The notes: generated by a model not told the origin, from the letters alone. 64,000 nucleotides of DNA from Hippea sp. KM1 (GCF_000526195.1 NZ_JAFP01000001.1:594001-658000); one strand, 5' to 3'; positions 1 through 5,647 are shown, numbered from the stretch's first letter. Made by a program: numbers and translations.

Positions 1-797
1 GATTTTTAAAGAAGCTTCCTGAGGATATCTGTATAAGCTCAAGCCAGATAAAGAAAAAGGAGTGTATGCTTTACCGTATAAAGGATGGCAAGTATGTATA
101 TGTGAACATAGGCAGGATAAAGACACAGCTTGAGAAGTTTACATGGACCTTGATTCTGTGGGAGATGGCCCTAACCATGACTATAGTAATGATTGTTTTT
201 GCTGTTTTTAGAAGGTTTTCTATGAAGCAGAAATACACCGAGGATCTGCTTAAATTTATCTTATTGAGCGTTTCCCATAAATTGGGGAACTTCATATCGG
301 CTCAAAGGGTGAATTTGGAGTTTTTAGATCCAGATGAGCCTATTGTTAAGAAGATGAAGCTTGCTATGGATGAAATGGAGAGCGATTTTAACTTTTTAAC
401 AGAAACCCTCGGTAATATATCAAAAAACAGGGATAAGGAATGGGTAAACCTAAAAAAAGAGGTGCTGGGGGTAATAGAAAGCTTATCCAAAAAGCAGTGT
501 GATTTTGAGCTAAACTTAGAGGATGTGGGTGTTAGGGTGGATGTGAACGATTTAAGGATTGTTTTGGGTGAGATATTCAACAATGCCGTTAAGTACAGCA
601 ATTGCAAAATCAAGGTGAGCCTTAAAAAGAAGAGTGGGGGTGTGGCGCTTGCGGTATCTAACCGTATAGCGGATAAGCCTTCCAATTCGGGTCTGGGTAT
701 CTCCATTATAGAATATATTTCAAAGAAAAACAACTGGGTTTTTTCTAAAAAGGTGAAAGATAGCGAGTTTATGGTTTTCTTGTGGATAAAAAGATGA
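1..797 (+). CDS. sensor histidine kinase, C-terminal part (5' end outside window)
   Basis: The reading frame is open to the window edge (first full codon at base 3), so the N-terminus is missing; the ATG at 66 is probably internal. Visible parts are a short extracytoplasmic stretch, one hydrophobic membrane segment (FTWTLILWEMALTMTIVMIV), a phospho-acceptor helix with SVSHKLGNF, and a HATPase_c domain with an N-box (EIFNNAVKYS) and a G2-like GLGIS. The usual DxGxG of the G1 box is not obvious. Family knowledge: such proteins autophosphorylate on the H-box histidine and pass phosphate to a response regulator. No regulator lies downstream; a partner may lie upstream of the window. The signal sensed cannot be told. 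Confidence 0.75.
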   Translation, partial: FLKKLPEDICISSSQIKKKECMLYRIKDGKYVYVNIGRIKTQLEKFTWTLILWEMALTMTIVMIVFAVFRRFSMKQKYTEDLLKFILLSVSHKLGNFISAQRVNLEFLDPDEPIVKKMKLAMDEMESDFNFLTETLGNISKNRDKEWVNLKKEVLGVIESLSKKQCDFELNLEDVGVRVDVNDLRIVLGEIFNNAVKYSNCKIKVSLKKKSGGVALAVSNRIADKPSNSGLGISIIEYISKKNNWVFSKKVKDSEFMVFLWIKR

Positions 798-853
798 GAT
801 TTGCTATTGAGTTAAACGGATATTCTTGTAAGAAATCTAATGCAAAACGCTTT

Positions 854-1255
854 TTATCTTGCCCAATTCTCCGCCCTTAAACCTTCTATTCTTCTAAACT
901 CCCTTTCATTATTGGTCACAAGAACGGCATCTAAAGATATTGCATGTGCGGCAATTTGGAGATCGTAAGCCCCCATGACATTACCTTTTCTTTCAATTCC
1001 AGCTCTGATTTTTCCATAGATTTCGGCTACTTTTGCATCAAAGCCGTAGATAGTAAAGTTCTCTATAAAGCTTTCTATAAGATTAATTAGTCTTTTGCTG
1101 TTTTTCTTGTAAGCACCGTAGAACAGTTCGGCAACAACAACAGATGAAAGGGCTAACTCGTGCTCTTGTTCCACTTCTTTAAGTTTTATCCTTATCTCTT
1201 CTGGTGCATTTCTGATTATATAGCTGCAGATATTGGTATCAAGCATATAAATCAT
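854..1255 (-). CDS. vapC: VapC-type PIN-domain ribonuclease toxin
   Basis: A 133-residue PIN protein. The N-terminal MLDTN carries the first acidic metal ligand, ELFYGA holds the conserved mid-protein glutamate, and the C-terminal part has the remaining acidic residues (YDLQIAAHA, then VTNNEREF). Family knowledge: VapC toxins are Mg-dependent RNases, many of which cut initiator tRNA or rRNA; the target here is unknown. The ATG at 1255 directly abuts the vapB stop codon (TAG-ATG), so the pair is co-transcribed and probably translationally coupled. Length and all key residues look intact. It sits at the left side of the accessory island. Confidence 0.9.
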   Translation of the reverse strand: MIYMLDTNICSYIIRNAPEEIRIKLKEVEQEHELALSSVVVAELFYGAYKKNSKRLINLIESFIENFTIYGFDAKVAEIYGKIRAGIERKGNVMGAYDLQIAAHAISLDAVLVTNNEREFRRIEGLRAENWAR

Positions 1256-1492
1256 CTAAAACAGATCCCTTTCTTGAGGCAAGGGCTGATTCCTCTTTTT
1301 CATGAACTCACTGGTAATATCTTTAGACTCCCTAAGCCTGTCAAATAAATCATCCCACTTATCATCTGGCGGTATCAGAACTATACGCTTACCCTCTTTC
1401 TTTATATACACCGTATCGCAGTTAAGCCTAAACTCTTTGGGTAATCTAACTGCATACGAGTTGCCGCTTTTAAATACTTTTGTTCTGTGCAT
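1256..1492 (-). CDS. vapB: VapB-type AbrB/SpoVT-fold antitoxin
   Basis: A 78-residue antitoxin with an N-terminal swapped-hairpin AbrB domain (VFKSGNSYAVRLPKEF, typical of VapB) and an acidic/basic C-terminal tail that would wrap the VapC active site. I chose the ATG at 1492: GAGGTGG lies 7 nt upstream, while an in-frame TTG one codon earlier (1495) is less likely. It precedes vapC with no gap. The start codon lies inside an inverted repeat (1487-1500), consistent with the usual autoregulation of vapBC operons by the VapB dimer, although that role is inferred. Confidence 0.88.
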   Translation of the reverse strand: MHRTKVFKSGNSYAVRLPKEFRLNCDTVYIKKEGKRIVLIPPDDKWDDLFDRLRESKDITSEFMKKRNQPLPQERDLF

Positions 1493-1500
1493 CAATGCAC
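1487..1500. promoter_or_regulatory. inverted repeat over the vapB start, possible VapBC operator
   Basis: GTGCAT and ATGCAC arms with a 2-nt spacer span the vapB start codon. VapB proteins bind short palindromes near their own promoter. The position over the start codon rather than the promoter is unusual, so this is only a candidate. Confidence 0.3.
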
Positions 1501-1526
1501 CACCTCTTCACTAAGTATCTATTAGT

Positions 1527-1555
1527 AATATATACATAAAAACTGAAACTGTAAA
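1527..1555 (-). promoter_or_regulatory. promoter of vapBC
   Basis: Minus-strand TTTACA (1550-1555) and TATATT (1527-1532) are separated by 17 nt, a good sigma-70 match. The predicted leader is about 30 nt and includes the GAGGTGG ribosome-binding site of vapB. Confidence 0.6.
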
Positions 1556-1569
1556 GAAAAACGATATTG

Positions 1570-1740
1570 TCAAGATTTTTGTGTAATCCACCTATGAGTG
1601 CCTCCCAAGAAATATACCGCCCTCAGATAGATGAACTTTTCAATAGATTGAGCAGAATGTAGAGCACCTATCACTGCGTTGCCCTTTTTTCTCCTTAACT
1701 CTTCAAAAAGCATTTTATACCCAATAGCAGGGAGACTAAA
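1570..1740 (-). pseudogene. fossil of an unrecognised protein (piece A)
   Basis: A stop-to-stop minus-strand frame of about 56 residues with protein-like composition (LPAIGYKMLFEELRRKKG, then NAVIGALHSAQSIEKFIY). It has no convincing start. Its first residues match the end of another fossil at 5261-5398 (both contain AIG in the same DNA context), and both regions share the blocks TGCTATTGGRTA, GAGTTAAGGAGARAAAAGG and GCGGTATA. This points to two decayed copies of one gene or element on either side of the island. The family is not recognised. Confidence 0.35.
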
Positions 1741-1795
1741 TCAGATTAAAAGAGAGGCTTTCAAAAATCTGATGAGGTTTACGGGGGTATTATAA

Positions 1796-1909
1796 ATATC
1801 ATCCAAAGACCTTGAGAAAATCAAGAAAATAGCAGCTAAAAAAGGGTTAAGGTACCAGACCTTCATAAAAAGCGTTCTGCACCAGATTATAGAGGAAGAG
1901 TCTGCTTAG
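1796..1909 (+). pseudogene. 3' remnant of a ribbon-helix-helix (CopG/BrnA-like) antitoxin gene
   Basis: An open frame of 37 codons without a start codon (TAA at 1793 just before it) encodes DLEKIKKIAAKKGLRYQTFI followed by a short helix ending EEESA. The pattern 'K-I-A-x-x-x-G-x-x-Y-Q-T-x-I-x-x-V-L' is typical of the C-terminal half of CopG-fold antitoxins that pair with BrnT/RelE toxins. The beta-strand half is missing and no toxin lies beside it, so this is a fossil. Confidence 0.5.
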
Positions 1910-1971
1910 TTTGGAAATTTTTGGGATTTTTTATAGTGCCGAAACTGGGGAATTTAATTGACCCTGTGTGG

Positions 1972-1987
1972 GGGACTTTAGAGTCCC
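1972..1987. repeat. short perfect hairpin upstream of the TAC promoter
   Basis: GGGACT and AGTCCC arms with a 4-nt loop, ending 17 nt before the -35 box of the toxin operon. It could be an operator for the HigBA complex or part of an older terminator. A similar GGGGACTTTA...TCCC stretch occurs near 51950. Confidence 0.3.
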
Positions 1988-2004
1988 ATTCTGAAAAAAT
2001 TATC

Positions 2005-2033
2005 TTGACATTCCTTTATCTTTTATTTAACTT
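2005..2033 (+). promoter_or_regulatory. candidate promoter of the TAC operon
   Basis: A perfect TTGACA (2005-2010) is followed after 17 nt by TAACTT (2028-2033), a weak -10. The -10 ends 9 nt before the toxin ATG and there is no Shine-Dalgarno sequence, so the toxin mRNA may be leaderless or nearly so. Confidence 0.45.
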
Positions 2034-2042
2034 ATAAGTGAA

Positions 2043-2420
2043 ATGGATTTTGAGCTTTTTCTCAAAGGGCAAAAGTTTAAGATATTCACATTAAAAAGGG
2101 TTGAAAAGTATATAGAGGCAATAAAAGACAAAAAAGTAAAACAAAGGATTATCCAGTACCTTCTGAGATTAGGTGATAGAATACCGAATAAACCCGAACA
2201 GTGGGAAAGTATAAAAGCGTGCAAGAGAGTTAAGGCTTTTGAGTTAAAACCAAAGCCTTACAGGCTGGGCTGTTATGTTTTTGAGGATGCCATACTTGTG
2301 GTACATGTATGGAGGGTGCAGAAAAACAGAAGTGTAGATAAGAATAAGGAAATAAAGAAGGTGTGTGAAGTAGTGGAGGAGGTGAAAGATGGGTTTGAAG
2401 GGTTTGTTAGAGGAGTATAA
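2043..2420 (+). CDS. HigB/RelE-like toxin of a toxin-antitoxin-chaperone module
   Basis: A 125-residue RelE-superfamily protein. The C-terminal half shows the family layout: a basic strand (KRVKAFELKPKPYRLGCYVF), a hydrophobic strand (AILVVHVWRVQKN) and a final helix with the K-N-K-E-I pattern. RelE/HigB toxins cut mRNA in the ribosome; activity here is inferred. It is the first gene of a three-gene operon and overlaps the antitoxin by 32 nt, the toxin-first order typical of higBA. No Shine-Dalgarno sequence precedes the ATG. The third gene is SecB-like, which marks the set as a TAC system. Confidence 0.8.
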   Translation: MDFELFLKGQKFKIFTLKRVEKYIEAIKDKKVKQRIIQYLLRLGDRIPNKPEQWESIKACKRVKAFELKPKPYRLGCYVFEDAILVVHVWRVQKNRSVDKNKEIKKVCEVVEEVKDGFEGFVRGV

Positions 2421-2766
2421 ATATGACGCCGATTTTATATACGAAGGCCTTATTCTGGATATATCTTACCAACTTAAGAAGCTCATGGAAAAGAAAAATA
2501 TGACAAAAAAACAACTTGCTAAAAAAATGGGCGTCAAACCCTCTTACATAACGAAGATCTTCAGCGGTAGTAATATAAGCATAAAAACTATAGCTAAGGT
2601 GTTGGCAGCTCTTGAGATTGATGCGGAAATTCTTTTGAAAGAAAGAAAAACAGGGAGCTTATACGACGAAGATGGTTTAGAGAAAGGCAGAAATATTATC
2701 AAACTTGGCAAGGATATTTTGGAGGTAGATGATGAAGCTGACGGAATCTTCAATACTGCAGCTTAA
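2389..2766 (+). CDS. HigA-like XRE-family antitoxin with C-terminal extension
   Basis: A 125-residue antitoxin. A helix-turn-helix domain of the Xre/Cro type lies at about residues 30-80 (MTKKQLAKKMGVKPSYITKI). After it come about 40 residues, rich in charge and ending in hydrophobics (GIFNTAA), longer than needed for DNA binding. In TAC systems such as M. tuberculosis Rv1955-Rv1957, the C-terminal tail of HigA is an aggregation-prone, chaperone-addiction segment recognised by the SecB-like partner; that role here is inferred. A strong ribosome-binding site (GGAGGAGGTG) precedes the ATG at 2389. The 3' end overlaps the chaperone gene. Confidence 0.85.
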   Translation: MGLKGLLEEYKYDADFIYEGLILDISYQLKKLMEKKNMTKKQLAKKMGVKPSYITKIFSGSNISIKTIAKVLAALEIDAEILLKERKTGSLYDEDGLEKGRNIIKLGKDILEVDDEADGIFNTAA

Positions 2767-3166
2767 AGCCATAAAAGTTTTGAACTTCAGAATTGAGGAA
2801 AACATAAAAGGCAAAAAGAAATTCAATTTAGATGGGGATTTTGAAGTTGTAGGGTATAAATTAGAAAATGATGTGTATAAAGGTATAGAGTTTAAGTTAG
2901 ATATAAACAAAGGGTCAAAAAATGCCGCTCTCAAAGCCCATATCGAAATTTTAGCCTTATTCAATGTCGTAGACAAGGAGATGTCCGAAAAGGACAAAAC
3001 AAGGTTTATGCTATATAATGGCTTATCGATCGTCTACGGTATAATAAGAGGAATGATATATCAAGCATGTTCGGCATTACCTCCCGATTACAGAGTTTTG
3101 CCTGCTGTTAATATAAAAGATTTCATAAAAAGCTGTATTGAGGAAAAACTAAAAGAAAAGCTGTAA
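2732..3166 (+). CDS. SecB-like chaperone of the TAC module
   Basis: A 144-residue SecB-fold protein. Visible features are the N-terminal amphipathic strands (DFEVVGYKLE, GIEFKLDINKGS), the central AHIEILALFNV strand and the C-terminal helix region IIRGMIYQACSALP followed by VLPAVNI, which corresponds to the SecB 'PPLLLPPVNF' segment. Two tandem ATGs occur at 2729 and 2732; GGAGG at 2721-2725 is better spaced for the second. The gene overlaps the antitoxin end by 35 nt. Family knowledge: SecB-like TAC chaperones fold and protect the antitoxin and can sometimes replace SecB in export. No canonical secB is visible in the window. Confidence 0.8.
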   Translation: MKLTESSILQLKAIKVLNFRIEENIKGKKKFNLDGDFEVVGYKLENDVYKGIEFKLDINKGSKNAALKAHIEILALFNVVDKEMSEKDKTRFMLYNGLSIVYGIIRGMIYQACSALPPDYRVLPAVNIKDFIKSCIEEKLKEKL

Positions 3167-3253
3167 AAAAGGCCTTTCTCTTTTTATACAGGAATTAAGT
3201 AAGGGCGGGCTTAAGCATTAAACCCCAATCCCCTTGAAATGATCTTTAGTCGT

Positions 3254-3340
3254 TTCCTTTGAGGCAAAGGAAGTATAGATAAAGCCAGAAACTAATTGAT
3301 TTAACTCCAAAAACCGTTGGAGCAAAAGCTGGATATTTGC
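3254..3340. other. intergenic stretch with three consecutive hairpins
   Basis: Between the TAC operon and the interrupted UPF0175 gene lie three small hairpins: TTCCTTT/AAAGGAA (3254-3272), CTCCAA/TTGGAG (3305-3322) and GCAAA/TTTGC (3322-3340). The minus strand is also free of stops over 3391-3219 (about 57 codons) but has no start codon. It may be a structured RNA, the remains of a mobile element or a gene fossil; nothing decides between them. Confidence 0.3.
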
Positions 3341-3383
3341 TAATATTTTTAAGAACTCAAAATTAGGGAGTGGCAAATATGGA

Positions 3384-3391
3384 AAAGTATT
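3384..3391 (+). repeat. 8-bp target-site duplication, left copy
   Basis: AAAGTATT directly before the left inverted repeat, identical to 4650-4657 directly after the right one. Eight bases is the usual duplication length for IS256-family elements. Confidence 0.85.
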
Positions 3392-3420
3392 GGCAGTGTA
3401 AAATTACTTGTGTCACCCTT
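3392..3420 (+). repeat. left terminal inverted repeat of the IS
   Basis: Starts GGCAGTGTAAAATTACTTG and contains the core GTGTCACCC. It pairs with the reverse complement of 4621-4649. Confidence 0.85.
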
Positions 3421-3475
3421 TGAAGGGAGAGGGGTTATATGTTATAACCCCTCTTTGACACTAACCCTTCAAAGG
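3417..3475 (+). promoter_or_regulatory. nested hairpin covering the transposase ribosome-binding site
   Basis: Two perfect 11-bp stems: outer CCTTTGAAGGG (3417-3427) with CCCTTCAAAGG (3465-3475), inner GAGGGGTTATA (3429-3439) with TATAACCCCTC (3443-3453). The outer right arm includes AAAGG of the Shine-Dalgarno AAAGGAGG (3471-3478), 8 nt before the ATG. In a transcript entering from outside the element the site would be hidden, which would limit transposase synthesis, as known for other insertion sequences. Confidence 0.65.
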
Positions 3476-3486
3476 AGGAAAAACAC

Positions 3487-4590
3487 ATGTATGATTTGAT
3501 TTTTACACAATTGAAGGAAGAATTCAAGTCAATGATTGAAAGGATCATGAAAGAGGAAAGAGACAGGTACTTAGAAGAGAACAAATCAACAAGGGCAAAT
3601 GGATATTACACAAGGTCACCAAAAACAATATTAGGTCAGATGGAGCTTTCCATCCCCAGAACAAGGGACGGCAAGTTCAAAAGCGATGTATTGCCTGAGA
3701 GAAAGAGGGTGATGTTTCTCCTTGATGACATAATAAGGGCAATGTTCGTGTCTGGAGTCTCATCAAGGAAGGCAGGCAAGGTTTTAGAAAATCTCATTGG
3801 ATGTTCCATATCATCCCAGTTTGCAAGCTATATTTCCGACATACCAAAAGAGGTCATAGAGGAGTTCAAAAACAGAAGGTTGGATGATGAGTATCCAGTC
3901 CTATACATAGATGCAACATACCTGCCTCTGAAGAGGGACAGTGTAGAAAAAGAGGCAGTTTATGCTGTTCTGGGATTGAGATACGACGGCAGAAGAAACA
4001 TACTTGCATACTTCCTACCTGGAGGCAATGAGAATACACAGATGTGGAGAGAGATATTTGAGGACCTAAAATCAAGGGGACTAAAGAATGTCAGAATGAT
4101 AATCAGCGATGATCTAAAAGGGCTCTCAAGATCAATAGAGGAGGCATTCCCCAAAGCAAAGCATCAGCTATGCTGGTTTCATCTGAAGAAGAACATAAAA
4201 AGCAAGGTGAGAAAGAGACACTGGGATGAGATGCTGAAAGAGCTAAACCAGATAATGGAGGCTAAGACCCAAGAGGAGGCAGAACTCTTGATGAATGAGT
4301 TCATCGACAAATGGAGTAGGCTCTATAAATCCCTAAACAGCCTAAAAAGTAAAGTCAAGAACTATACACACTTCTCAAACCTCAATGAAAAGATAAAGGT
4401 ATACTTTTCAACAACAAACTGGATGGAGAGGTGTTTCAAGGAATTAAAGGATTCTTTAAGAATTAGGGGTTATCTCCATTCTGAGGACAGTGCTGAAAAG
4501 TTCCTTTACCTTTTCTTCAAAGATAAGGATGAGAAGTATTCATCAAGAAAGCTCAGATACTCTGAATACCTGATGGAGGCTTTTGGATAG
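3487..4590 (+). CDS. IS256-family (mutator-type) transposase
   Basis: A 367-residue DDE transposase. Conserved positions seen are the first Asp in YIDATYLPLKR, the second in MIISDDLKGL, the C-W-F-H zinc-like motif QLCWFHLKKN after it, and the Glu in NWMERCFKELKDSLRIRGY near the C-terminus, the mutator-family arrangement. The protein is a little shorter than many family members (390-420) but has no gaps in the catalytic core. A very strong AAAGGAGG precedes the ATG but lies in a hairpin. Encoded wholly within the inverted repeats, it should mobilise this element and any relatives elsewhere in the genome. Confidence 0.93.
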   Translation: MYDLIFTQLKEEFKSMIERIMKEERDRYLEENKSTRANGYYTRSPKTILGQMELSIPRTRDGKFKSDVLPERKRVMFLLDDIIRAMFVSGVSSRKAGKVLENLIGCSISSQFASYISDIPKEVIEEFKNRRLDDEYPVLYIDATYLPLKRDSVEKEAVYAVLGLRYDGRRNILAYFLPGGNENTQMWREIFEDLKSRGLKNVRMIISDDLKGLSRSIEEAFPKAKHQLCWFHLKKNIKSKVRKRHWDEMLKELNQIMEAKTQEEAELLMNEFIDKWSRLYKSLNSLKSKVKNYTHFSNLNEKIKVYFSTTNWMERCFKELKDSLRIRGYLHSEDSAEKFLYLFFKDKDEKYSSRKLRYSEYLMEAFG

Positions 4591-4620
4591 ATGGGGAAAC
4601 TAAGTGAACCAAACAGGAAG

Positions 4621-4649
4621 AGGGGTGACACAAAAAAGTTGACATTGCC
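4621..4649 (-). repeat. right terminal inverted repeat of the IS
   Basis: Read on the minus strand it starts GGCAATGTCAACTTTTTTG and then shares GTGTCACCC with the left end; 23 of 29 positions agree. Confidence 0.85.
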
Positions 4650-4657
4650 AAAGTATT
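4650..4657 (+). repeat. 8-bp target-site duplication, right copy
   Basis: AAAGTATT, identical to 3384-3391. Confidence 0.85.
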
Positions 4658-4926
4658 ACATAGAAATACCAGAAAACACAATCAGAGTATTGGGAATACC
4701 TAAAAAGGAAGTGAACTCAACAATAAAAAAGAGCTTGCCGTCTGTCTTTTTGAAAAAGGTAAACTCTCTTTTGGCCAAGCAAGAAAGTTAGCGGGACTAT
4801 CTGTCTGGGATTTTATTGAACTGTTGAGAAAAAGGGAAGTGCCGCTTCATTGCGACATAGCAGAATTGGAAGAGGATTTGGAGACTCTGGAAAAAATAAG
4901 CTTTTAATACTTCATCGTAGCCCGTC

Positions 4927-4955
4927 ATGCACTAATTTCTCACTTTTTAGTGCAT
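4927..4955. terminator. hairpin between the UPF0175 end and the Fic fossil, possible terminator
   Basis: Perfect 9-bp arms ATGCACTAA (4927-4935) and TTAGTGCAT (4947-4955), followed on the plus strand by ATTTTTG. A third ATGCACT copy follows at 4977. The stem is AT-rich and weak, so an operator role is equally possible. Confidence 0.35.
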
Positions 4956-4986
4956 ATTTTTGTGATATGCACTGAGTTAGGGTATA

Positions 4987-5136
4987 TTATGGTTTCTTTA
5001 AAATCTTGAACAGCAACTCATTCACAAAAAACTTCTCCTTTCCTACTTTAGCCTCTTTTAAAACGCCGATACTTGATAGTTCTCTTAGATACTTAGATGC
5101 TATGTTTCTTGAGGTATACCGCCCCCACTTATCAAG
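4987..5136 (-). pseudogene. C-terminal fossil of a Fic-family protein
   Basis: A 49-residue minus-strand frame bounded upstream by a TGA reads WGRYTSRNIASKYLRELSSI, GVLKEAKVGKEKFFVNELLF and ends KILKKP. This resembles the winged-helix tail found after the Fic domain in many Fic/DOC proteins (S-R-x-T-A-S-K-Y-L-x-x-L-x-x-x-G-I-L-x-x-x-K-V-G-x-E). The catalytic HPFxxGNGR part is absent, so the gene is broken. The adjoining bases resemble the other fossils in the island. Confidence 0.5.
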
Positions 5137-5260
5137 TCAATTCTTCCCATTTCCCTTTTCTCTCCTTAACTCTCAGTTAATAGGATTATTCCACCTCCTT
5201 TTCAAGCAACTATGTTCTCTTTTGTTTCTGTCTTGCACCCATACACCTCAAAAGGCCTCT

Positions 5261-5398
5261 TTATCCAATAGCAGAGTGTAATCTCTTGCTATTGTCATCT
5301 GTCATGTTCTTTGACAGGATACTTTTCAGTTCCGTCATTTCAAATATTTTCCTTAAGGATTGGATGTTATCCCTGGGAGGATACCCAATCCTTGAGAA
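5261..5398 (-). pseudogene. fossil of an unrecognised protein (piece B)
   Basis: A minus-strand frame of 45 residues without a start codon (YPPRDNIQSLRKIFEMTELK, then SILSKNMTDDN, ending RLHSAIG). The last residues overlap the beginning of piece A at 1570-1740, so A and B look like consecutive parts of one protein type. Family unknown. Confidence 0.35.
5355..5393. repeat. two-part inverted repeat inside the fossil region
   Basis: Outer arms AAGGATTGG/CCAATCCTT (9 bp) and inner arms TATCC/GGATA enclose CTGGGA. This is a stable hairpin at the upstream edge of fossil B, possibly an element end or a chance palindrome in old coding sequence. Confidence 0.4.
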
Positions 5399-5492
5399 TT
5401 ACACAAGATATTGTACACTACGCTCGTGCTACACGACGCTTTTTTCTCTTTTCTGCGTGCTTCTTGTATCTTTTTAGCGCCTCTCTCGTCGC

Positions 5493-5647
5493 ATGTCGGG
5501 TAAATATGAGCACGAAAAAGGCATCTGGGATTCTCTTTGAGAGCTAAATTCGGGGAGCATGGATTCAGAGAGGCCTTAAAGGTGATTGAATGTGGCCTGA
5601 TGGTGAGAAAAGTGAGAATGTTTGGGGATACTTTTGGGGTTTTATAG
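5493..5647 (+). pseudogene. possible frameshifted fossil, unrecognised
   Basis: ATG at 5493 opens a 15-codon frame (MSGKYEHEKGIWDSL) ending at 5540. The next frame then continues as RAKFGEHGFREALKVIECGL and VRKVRMFGDTFGVL to a TAG at 5645. Joined, the pieces look like one protein with a small frameshift. No family is recognised and it could be chance. The rest of 5140-5735 holds no other gene I can support. Confidence 0.2.

Larger units (their letters stand above)
3392..4649 (+). mobile_element. complete IS256-family insertion sequence, 1258 bp
   Basis: Imperfect terminal inverted repeats of 29 bp (3392-3420 and 4621-4649, 23 of 29 positions matching, with a conserved TTGTGTCACCC core) enclose one intact transposase gene. 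Identical 8-bp flanks show a clean insertion into the UPF0175 gene. The intact ends, open transposase and perfect duplication suggest a recent insertion. The size fits the family (about 1.3 kb). Confidence 0.92.
3379..4907 (+). pseudogene. UPF0175-family antitoxin gene, interrupted by the IS and frameshifted
   Basis: Removing the IS and one 8-bp duplication joins ATG GAA AAG TAT T to ACATAGAAATACC. This gives MEKYYIEIPENTIRVLGIPK, the usual UPF0175 start, with GGGAG as ribosome-binding site at 3366-3370. The first frame then needs a +1 shift at an A6 run (4725-4730) to continue as ELAVCLFEKGKLSFGQARKL, GLSVWDFIELLRKREVPLHC and EEDLETLEKI to the TAA at 4905. These are the core UPF0175 motifs. 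The gene is thus broken twice. Family members usually pair with a PIN-like toxin (often DUF3368); none follows here. Confidence 0.75.

Noticed and set aside
4591-4791. 66-codon frame starting inside the IS right end and running into the UPF0175 gene
   Set aside because: The start and first residues come from IS sequence; the real gene start is at 3379, and the frame ends at the frameshift, so this is a by-product of the insertion.
5429-5440. CTACACGACGCT equals part of a common sequencing adapter
   Set aside because: A 12-nt match in a 64-kb window, with unrelated bases on both sides, is best taken as chance rather than adapter contamination.
5006-5547. Overlapping plus-strand frames (5006-5281, 5286-5477, 5311-5547) as genes
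   Set aside because: They run opposite to the Fic and piece B fossils, have no ribosome-binding sites and show no recognisable protein pattern.
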